NCBI GenBank assembly: GCA_947471745.1
Contig: CANJKZ010000084.1
Location: 372,001-436,000 of the forward strand
Length of the DNA: 64,000 nt
Origin: Closterium sp. Naga37s-1
Lineage: Eukaryota; Streptophyta; Zygnematophyceae; Desmidiales; Closteriaceae
Reading direction: 5' to 3'
The notes beneath the pieces are model-generated. The model ran no database searches, was not told the DNA's origin, and worked only from the letters and a program-made list of their open reading frames with translations. Both the position numbers and the translations under genes were made by a program. Below are positions 55,601 through 64,000 of the stretch, piece by piece. Within the stretch, counting starts at the first letter, position 1, and every line of letters starts with the position of its first letter.

Positions 55601-58600
55601 CAGTATAGCAGTATAGCAGTTATAAGCAGTATAGCAGTATAGCATTATAGCATTATAGCAGTATAGCAGTATAGCAGTATAGCAAGTATAGCAGTATAGC
55701 AGTATAGCAGTATAGCAGTATAGCAGTATAGCAGTATAGCAGTATAGCAGTTATAGCAGTATAGCATTTATAGCAGTATAGCAGTATAGCAGTTATAGCA
55801 GTATAGCATTATAGCAAGTATAGCAGTATAGCAGTATAGCAGTATAGCAGTATAGCAGTTATAGCAGTATAGCAGTATAGCAGTTATAGCAGTATAGCAG
55901 TATAGCAGTTATAGCAGTATAGCAGTATAGCAGTATAGCAGTATAGCAGTATAGCAGTATAGCAGTATAGCAGTATAGCAGTATAGCAGTATAGCAGTTA
56001 TAGCAGTATAGCAGTATAGCAGTATAGCAGTATAGCAGTATAGCAGTATAGCAGTATAGCAGTATAGCAGTATAGCAGTATAGCTAGTATAGCATATAGC
56101 AGTATAGCAGTATAGCAGTATAGCATTATAGCAGTATAGCATTATAGCAGTATAGCAGTATAGCAGTATAGCAGTATAGCAGTATAGCAGTATAGCAGTA
56201 TAGCAGTATAGCAGTTATAGCAGTATAGCAGTATAGCAGTATAGCAGTTATAGCAGTATAGCAGTATAGCATTATAGCAGTATAGCAGTATAGCAGTATA
56301 GCAGTATAGCAGTATAGCAGTATAGCAGTATAGCAGTATAGCAGTATAGCAGTATAGCAGTATAGCAGTTATAGCAGTATAGCAGTATAGCAGTATAGCA
56401 TTATAGCAGTATAGCAGTATAGCATTATAGCAGTATAGCAGTATAGCAGTATAGCAGTATAGCAGTATAGCAGTATAGCAGTATAGCAGTATAGCAGTTA
56501 TAGCATTATAGCAGTATAGAAGTATAGCTATATAGCAGTATAGCAGTATAGCAGTATAGCAGTATAGCAGTATAGCAGTATAGCAGTATAGCAGTATAGC
56601 AGTATAGCAGTATAGCAGTATAGCAGTATAGCAGTATAGCAGTATAGCAGTATGCAATATAGCATTATAGCAGTATAGCAGTATAGCAGTATAGCAGTAA
56701 GCATTATAGCAGTATAGCAGTATAGCAGTATAGCATTATAGCAGTATAGCAGTATAGCAGTATAGCAGTATAGCAGTTATAGCAGTATAGCAGTTATAGC
56801 AGTATAGCAGTAGTATGCAGTATAGCAGTATAGCAGTATAGCAGTATAGCAGTATAGCAGTATAGCAGTATAGCAGTATAGCAGTATAGCAGTATAGCAG
56901 TTATAGCAGTATAGCAGTATAGCAGTATAGCATTATAGCAGTATAGCAGTATAGCAGTATAGCAGTATAGCAGTATAGCCAGTATAGCAGTATAGCAGTA
57001 TAGCAGTATAGCAGTATAGCAGTATAGCAGTATAGCAGTATATCAGTATAGCAAGTATAGCAGTTATAGCAGTATAGCAGTATAGCAGTATAGCAGTATA
57101 GCAGTATAGCATTATAGCAGTATAGCAGTATAGCAGTATAGCAGTATAGCAGTATAGCAGTATAGCAGTATAGCAGTATAGCATTATAGCAGTATAGCAG
57201 TATAGCAGTATAGCAGTATAGCAGTTATAGCAGTATAGCAGTATAGCAGTATAGCAGTATAGCAGTATAGCAGTATAGCATTATAGCAGTATAGCAGTAT
57301 AGCAGTATAGCAGTATAGCAGTATAGCAGTATAGCAGTATAGCAGTATAGCAGTATAGCAGTATAGCAGTATAGGATAGCAGTATAGCAGTATAGCAGTA
57401 TAGCATTATAGCAGTTATAGCAGTATATAGCAGTTATAGCAGTATAGCAGTATAGCAGTGTATAGCAGTATAGCAGTATAGCAGTATAGCAGTATAGCAG
57501 TTATAGCAGTTATAGCAGTATAGCAGTTATAGCATTATAGCAGTATAGCAGTATAGCAGTATAGCAGTATAGCAGTATAGCATTATAGCAGTATAGCATT
57601 ATAGCAGTATAGCAGTATAGCAGTATAGCAGTATAGCAGTATAGCAGTATAGCAGTATAGCAGTATAGCAGTATAGCAGTATAGCAGTATAGCAGTATAG
57701 CAGTATAGCAGTATAGCAGTATAGCATTATAGCCGTATAGCAGTATAGCAGTATAGCAGTATAGCAGTATAGCATTATAGCAGTATAGCATTATAGCAGT
57801 ATAGCAGTATAGCAGTATAGCAGTATAGCAGTATAGCAGTATAGCAGTATAGCAGTATAGCAGTATAGCAGTAAAGCATTATAGCAGTATAGCAGTATAG
57901 CAGTATAGCAGTATAGCAGTATAGCAGTATAGCATTATAGCAGTATAGCAGTATAGCAGTATAGCAGTATAGCAGTATAGCATTATAGCAGTATAGCATT
58001 ATAGCAGTATAGCAGTATAGCAGTATAGCAGTATAGCAGTATAGCAGTATAGCAGTATAGCAGTATAGCAGTATAGCAGTATAGCATTATAGCAGTATAG
58101 CAGTATAGCAGTATAGCAGTATAGCATTATAGCAGTATAGCAGTATAGCAGTATAGCATTATAGCAGTATAGCAGTATAGCAGTATAGCAGTATAGAAGT
58201 ATAGCAGTATAGCATTATAGCCGTATAGCAGTATAGCAGTATAGCAGTATAGCAGTATAGCATTATAGCAGTATAGCATTATAGCAGTATAGCAGTATAG
58301 CAGTATAGCAGTATAGCAGTATAGCAGTATAGCAGTATAGCAGTATAGCAGTATAGCAGTATAGCAGTATAGCAGTATAGCAGTATAGCAGTATAGCAGT
58401 ATAGCAGTATAGCAGTATAGCAGTATAGCAGTATAGCAGTATAGCAGTATAGCATTATAGCAGTATAGCAGTATAGCAGTATAGCAGTATAGCAGTATAG
58501 CAGTATAGCATTATAGCATTATAGCATTATAGCAGTATAGCAGTATAGCAGTATAGCAGTATAGCAGTATAGCAGTTATAGCAGTATAGCAGTATAGCAG

Positions 58601-61600
58601 TATAGCAGTATAGCAGTATAGCAGTATAGCAGTATAGCAGTATAGCCAGTATAGCAGTATAGCAGTTATAGCAGTATAGCAGTATAGCCTGTATAGCGTA
58701 TTAGCAGTATAGCAGATAGCATTATAGCAGTATAGCAGTATAGCAGTTATAGCAGTTATAGCAGTAATAGCAGTATAGCAGTATAGCAGTATAGCAGTAT
58801 AGCAGTATAGCAGTATAGCAGTTATAGCAGTATAGCAGTATAGCAGCATTATAGCAGTATAGCAGTATAGCAGTATAGCAGTATAGCAGTATAGCATTAT
58901 AGCAGTATAGCAGTATAGCAGTATAGCAGTATAGCAGTATAGCATTATAGCAGTTATAGCATTATAGCAGTATAGCAGTATAGCAGTATAGCAGTATCGC
59001 AGTATAGCAGTATAGCAGTATAGCAGTATAGCAGTATAGCATTATAGCAGTTATAGCAGTATAGCAGTATAGCAGTATAGCAGTATAGCATTATAGCAGT
59101 ATAGCATTATAGCAGTATAGCAGTTATAGCAGTATAGCAGTTATAGCAGTTATAGCAGTATAGCAGTATAGCAGTATAGCCAGTATAGCAGTATAGCAGT
59201 ATAGCAGTATTAGCAGTATAGCAGTATAGCAGTATAGCATTATAGCAGTATAGCAGGTATAGCAGTATAGAATTATAGCCAAGTTATAGCATTATAGCAG
59301 TTATAGGCATTATAGCAGTATAGCAGTATAGCAGTTATAGCAGTTATAGCAGTATAGCAGTATAGCAGTATGCAGTATAGCAGTAGTATAGCAGTATAGC
59401 AGTATAGCAGTATAGCAGTATAGCAGTATAGCAGTAGGTATAGCTAGTTATAGCAGTATAGCAGTAATATAGCAGTATAGCAGTATAGCAGTATAGCAGT
59501 TTATAGCAGTATAGCAGTATAGCAGTATAGCATTATAGCAGTTATAGCATTATAGCAGTATAGCAGTATAGCAGTATAGCAGTATAGCAGTATAGCAGTA
59601 TAGCAGTATAGCAGTTATAGCAGTATACCAGCTATAGCAGTATAGCAGTATAGCAGTATAGCAGTATAGCAGTATAGCAGTTATAGCAGTATAGCAGTAT
59701 AGCAGTATAGCATTATAAGCAGTATATAGCAGTATAGCAGTTATAGCAGCTATAGCAGTATAGCAGTTATAGCAGTTATAGCAGTATAGCAGTATAGCAG
59801 TATAGCAGCTTATAGCAGTATAGCAGTATAGCAGTATAGCAGTATAGCAGCTATAGCATGTATAGCAGTATAGCAGTATAGCAGTATAGCAGTATAGCAG
59901 TATAGCAGTATAGCAGTATAGCAGTATAGCATTATAGCAGTATAGCAGTATAGCAGTATAGCAATATAGCAGTATAGCAGTATAGCAGTATAGCAGTATA
60001 GCAGTATAGCAGTATAGCAGTATAGCAGTATAGCAGTATAGCAGTATAGCAGTATAGCATTATAGCATTATAGCAGTATAGCAGTATAGCAGTATAGCAG
60101 TATAGCAGTATAGCAGTATAGCAGTATATCAGTATAGCAGTATAGCAGTATAGCAGTATAGCAGTATAGCAGTATAGCAGTATAGCAGTATAGCAGTATA
60201 GCAGTATAGCATTATAGCAGTATAGCAGTATAGCAGTATAGCATATAGCAGTATAGCAGTATAGCAGTATAGCAGTATAGCAGTATAGCAGTATAGCAGT
60301 ATAGCAGTATAGCAGTATAGCAGTATAGCAGTATAGCATTATAGCAGTATAGCAGTATAGCAGTTTATAGCAGTTATAGCAGTATAGCAGTATAGCAGTA
60401 TAGCCAGTTATAGCAGTTATAGCAGTATAGCAGTATAGCAGTATAGCAGTATAGCAGTATAGCAGTATAGCAGTATAGCAGTATAGCAGTATAGCAGTTA
60501 TAGCAGTATAGCAGTATAGCGTATCTAGCTAGTATAGCAGTATAGCCAGTATAGCAGTATAGCAGTATAGCATTATAGCAGTATAGCAGTATAGCAGTTA
60601 TAGCAGTATAGCATATATAGCAGTATAGCAGTATAGCATTTAAGCAGTATAGCAGTATAGCAGGTATAGCAGTATAGCATATATAGCAGTATAGCAGTAT
60701 AGCATTATAGCATTATAGCAGTTATAGCAGTATAGCAGTATAGCAGTATAGCAGTATAGCAGTATAGCATTATATTCATTATAGCAGTTATCGCAGTATA
60801 GCAGTATAGCAGTTATAGCAGTATAGCAGTATAGCAGTATAGCAGTTATAGCAGTATAGCAGTATAGCAGTATAGCAGTTTAATAGCAGTATAGCAGTAT
60901 AGCAGTATAGCAGTATAGCAGTATATGCATCCTATAGCAGTTATAGCATTATAGCAGTTATAGCAGTATAGCAGTATAGCAGTATAGCAGTTATTATAGC
61001 AGTATAGCATTATAGCAGTATAGCAGTATAGTGCAGTATAGCAGTATAGCAGTTATAGCAGTATTAGTCTAAGTATAGCAGGTGCTTATAGCAGTATAGC
61101 AGTATAGCAGTTATAGCAGTATTAGCAGTAGTATAGCAGTATAGCAGTAAGTTATAGCAGTATAGCAGTATAGCAGCTATAGCAGTATAGCAGTATAGCA
61201 TTATAGCATTATAGCATTATAGCAGTATCGCAGTTATAGCAGTATAGCAGTATAGCAGTATAGCAGTATAGCAGTTAGCAGTATAGCAGTATAGCAGTAT
61301 AGCATTATAGCAGTTTATAGCAGTATAGCAGTATAGCAGTATAAGCAGTATAGCAGTATAGCAGTATAGCAGTATAGCAGTATAGCAAGTTATAGCATTA
61401 TAGCGTTACTAGCAGTATAGCAGTATAGCAGTATAGCATTATAGCAGTATAGCAGCTATGCGTATAGCAGCTATAGCAGTATAGCAGTTATAGCATTTAT
61501 ATAGTATAGCAGTATAGCAGTATCGCAGTATAGCAGTATAGCAGTATAGCAGTATAGCAGTATAGCAGTTATAGCAGTATAGCAGTATAGCACTTATAGC

Positions 61601-64000
61601 AGTATAGCAGTATAGCAGGTATAGCAGTTATAGCAGTATAGCAGTATAGCAGTTATAGCAGTATAGCAGTATAGCAGTTAACAGTATAGCAGTATAGCAG
61701 TATAGCAGTATAGCAGTATAGCAGTATAGCAGTATAGCATTATAGCATTATAGCAGTATAGCAGTATAGCAGTATAGCAGTATAGCAGTATAGCAGTATA
61801 GCAGTATAGCAGTATAGCAGTATAGCGGTATAGCAGTATAGCAGTATAGCAGTATAGCATTATAGCAGTATAGCAGTATAGCAGTATAGCAGTATAGCAG
61901 TATAGCAGTATAGCAGTATAGCAGTATAGCAGTATAGCAGTATAGCATTATAGCAGTATAGCAGTATAGCAGTATAGCAGTATAGCAGTATAGCAGTATA
62001 GCATTATAGCAGTATAGCATTATAGCAGTATAGCAGTATAGCAGTATAGCAGTATAGCAGTATAGCAGTATAGCAGTATAGCAGTATAGCAGTATAGCAG
62101 TATAGCAGTATAGCAGTATAGCAGTATAGCAGTATAGCAGTATAGCAGTATAGCAGTATAGCAGTATAGCAGTATAGCAGTATAGCAGTATAGCAGTATA
62201 GCAGTATAGCATTATAGCAGTATAGCAGTATAGCAGTATAGCAGTATAGCAGTATAGCATTATAGCATTATAGCATTATAGCATTATAGCAGTATAGCAG
62301 TATAGCAGTATAGCAGTATAGCAGTATAGCAGTATAGCAGTATAGCAGTATAGCAGTATAGCAGTATAGCAGTATAGCAGTATAGCAGTATAGCAGTATA
62401 GCATTATAGCATTATAGCATTATAGCAGTATAGCAGTATAGCAGTATAGCAGTATAGCATTATAGCAGTATAGCATTATAGCAGTATAGCAGTATAGCAG
62501 TATAGCAGTATAGCAGTATAGCCGTATAGCAGTATAGCAGTATAGCAGTATAGCAGTATAGCAGTATAGCAGTATAGCATTATAGCAGTATAGCAGTATA
62601 GCAGTATAGCAGTATAGCATTATAGCAGTATAGCAGTATAGCAGTTAACAGTATAGCAGTATAGCAGTATAGCAGTATAGCAGTATAGCAGTATAGCAGT
62701 ATAGCATTATAGCATTATAGCAGTATAGCAGTATAGCAGTATAGCAGTATAGCAGTATAGCAGTATAGCAGTATAGCAGTATAGCAGTATAGCGGTATAG
62801 CAGTATAGCAGTATAGCAGTATAGCATTATAGCAGTATAGCAGTATAGCAGTATAGCAGTATAGCAGTATAGCAGTATAGCAGTATAGCAGTATAGCAGT
62901 ATAGCAGTATAGCAGTATAGCATTATAGCAGTATAGCAGTATAGCAGTATAGCAGTATAGCAGTATAGCAGTATAGCAGTATAGCAGTATAGCATTATAG
63001 CAGTATAGCAGTATAGCAGTATAGCAGTATAGCAGTATAGCAGTATAGCAGTATAGCAGTATAGCATTATAGCAGTATAGCAGTATAGCAGTATAGCAGT
63101 ATAGCAGTATAGCATTATAGCAGTATAGCAGTATAGCATTATAGCAGTATAGCAGTATAGCAGTATAGCAGTATAGCAGTATAGCAGTATAGCAGTATAG
63201 CATTATAGCATTATAGCAGTATAGCAGTATAGCAGTATAGCAGTATAGCAGTATAGCAGTATAGCAGTATATCAGTATAGCAGTATAGCAGTATAGCAGT
63301 ATAGCAGTATAGCAGTATAGCATTATAGCAGTATAGCAGTATAGCAGTATAGCAGTATAGCAGTATAGCAGTATAGCAGTATAGCAGTATAGCAGTATAG
63401 CAGTATAGCAGTATAGCATTATAGCATTATAGCATTATAGCAGTATAGCAGTATAGCAGTATAGCAGTATAGCAGTATAGCAGTATAGCAGTATAGCAGT
63501 ATAGCAGTATAGCAGTATAGCATTATAGCAGTATAGCAGTATAGCAGTATAGCAGTATAGCAGTATAGCAGTATAGCAGTATAGCAGTATAGCATTATAG
63601 TAGTATAGCAGTATAGCAGTATAGTAGTATAGCAGTATAGCATTATAGCAGTATAGCATTATAGCAGTATAGCAGTATAGCAGTATAGCAGTATAGCAGT
63701 ATAGCAGTATAGCAGTATAGCAGTATAGCAGTATAGCAGTATAGCAGTATAGCTGTATAGCATTATAGCAGTATAGCAGTATAGCAGTATAGCAGTATAG
63801 CAGTATAGCAGTATAGCATTATAGCAGTATAGCAGTATAGCAGTATAGCAGTATAGTAGTATAGCATTATAGCAGTATAGCAGTATAGCAGTATAGCAGT
63901 ATAGCAGTATAGCATTATAGCAGTATAGCAGTATAGCAGTATAGCAGTATAGCATTATAGCAGTACAGCAGTATAGCAGTATAGCAGTATAGCATTATAG
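49640..64000 (+). repeat. Giant (TATAGCAG)n octanucleotide array
   Basis: 14.36 kb to the window end, about 1,800 units of TATAGCAG. The main variant is TATAGCAT; rarer ones are TATAGCCG, TATAGCGG and TATATCAG. Units are very regular from 49,640 to ~52,450 and from ~61,680 to 64,000. Single-base insertions (mostly an extra T, GCAGTTATAGC) and small rearrangements are common between ~55,000 and 61,680. It lies in LRR intron 4 as far as can be seen. Its minus strand has no stop codon in any frame (LLYCYTAI per three units), which is a consequence of the unit and not evidence of a gene. Confidence 0.97.

Noticed and set aside
49640-64000. Many long minus-strand open frames of LLYCYTAI repeats
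   Set aside because: They follow from an 8 bp unit with no stop on that strand in any frame; there is no start context, composition or homology that suggests a gene.
49640-64000. Telomeric repeat
   Set aside because: The unit TATAGCAG is unlike TTTAGGG-type telomere repeats, lacks the G-rich strand and lies next to an LRR exon.

Overview
Eukaryotic nuclear DNA, most likely from a streptophyte (a charophyte-grade green alga or early land plant). That placement is an inference from two intron-containing host genes with plant-like relatives: a GPI-anchor de-N-acetylase (PIG-L) whose wording follows the plant protein (DDESM-FF, TFD[10 protein letters not shown]), and the 5' part of a plant-type leucine-rich-repeat (LRR) receptor gene. 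The rest is retroelements and tandem repeats. No rRNA, tRNA, CRISPR array or bacterial-style operon was seen.

Layout. 1-34,558 is a pile of LTR retrotransposon fossils. Copia A (+, cut by the window edge) abuts a Ty3/gypsy remnant (-, ~3,602-7,655), followed by copia B (+, to 12,944), 544 bp of unassigned DNA, and copia C (-, 13,489 to ~19,832). C abuts a different copia lineage, element E (+, ~19,833-34,558). E was split by copia D (-, 20,423-27,488, target duplication CGCAC), by copia F (+, 28,855-32,137, target duplication GCCGG), and by a 249 bp copia end fragment G flanked by an unusual 83 bp duplication. A, B, C, D, F and G share 113-169 bp LTRs starting TGT and ending ACA and appear to be one family.

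34,946-40,459 (-) is PIG-L, with at least seven exons. Nearly every intron carries minisatellites, and two of them are tandem copies of the exon/intron donor junction itself. Intron 6 is 543 nt, stop-free and a multiple of three. A ~970 bp region separates PIG-L from the divergently transcribed LRR gene (+, from 41,429). The LRR gene has a signal-peptide exon, an N-terminal cap exon and two one-repeat exons, and runs off the window. A nearly whole copia element H (-, 42,276-48,100, 819 bp LTRs ~99% identical, target duplication CGAGA) sits in its intron 2. Intron 4 begins with a 23 bp donor-junction minisatellite and then enters an octanucleotide (TATAGCAG)n array from 49,640 to the end of the window (14.36 kb, about 1,800 units), with internal higher-order repeats.

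How it fits together: PIG-L acts in the second step of GPI-anchor synthesis at the ER, and the LRR protein would be a secreted or membrane receptor ectodomain. They share only a likely divergent promoter region. The most notable theme is intron growth by tandem repetition, starting at 5' splice sites in two neighbouring genes and culminating in a giant octamer array. All domain and splice calls were made by eye; nothing was searched or computed.
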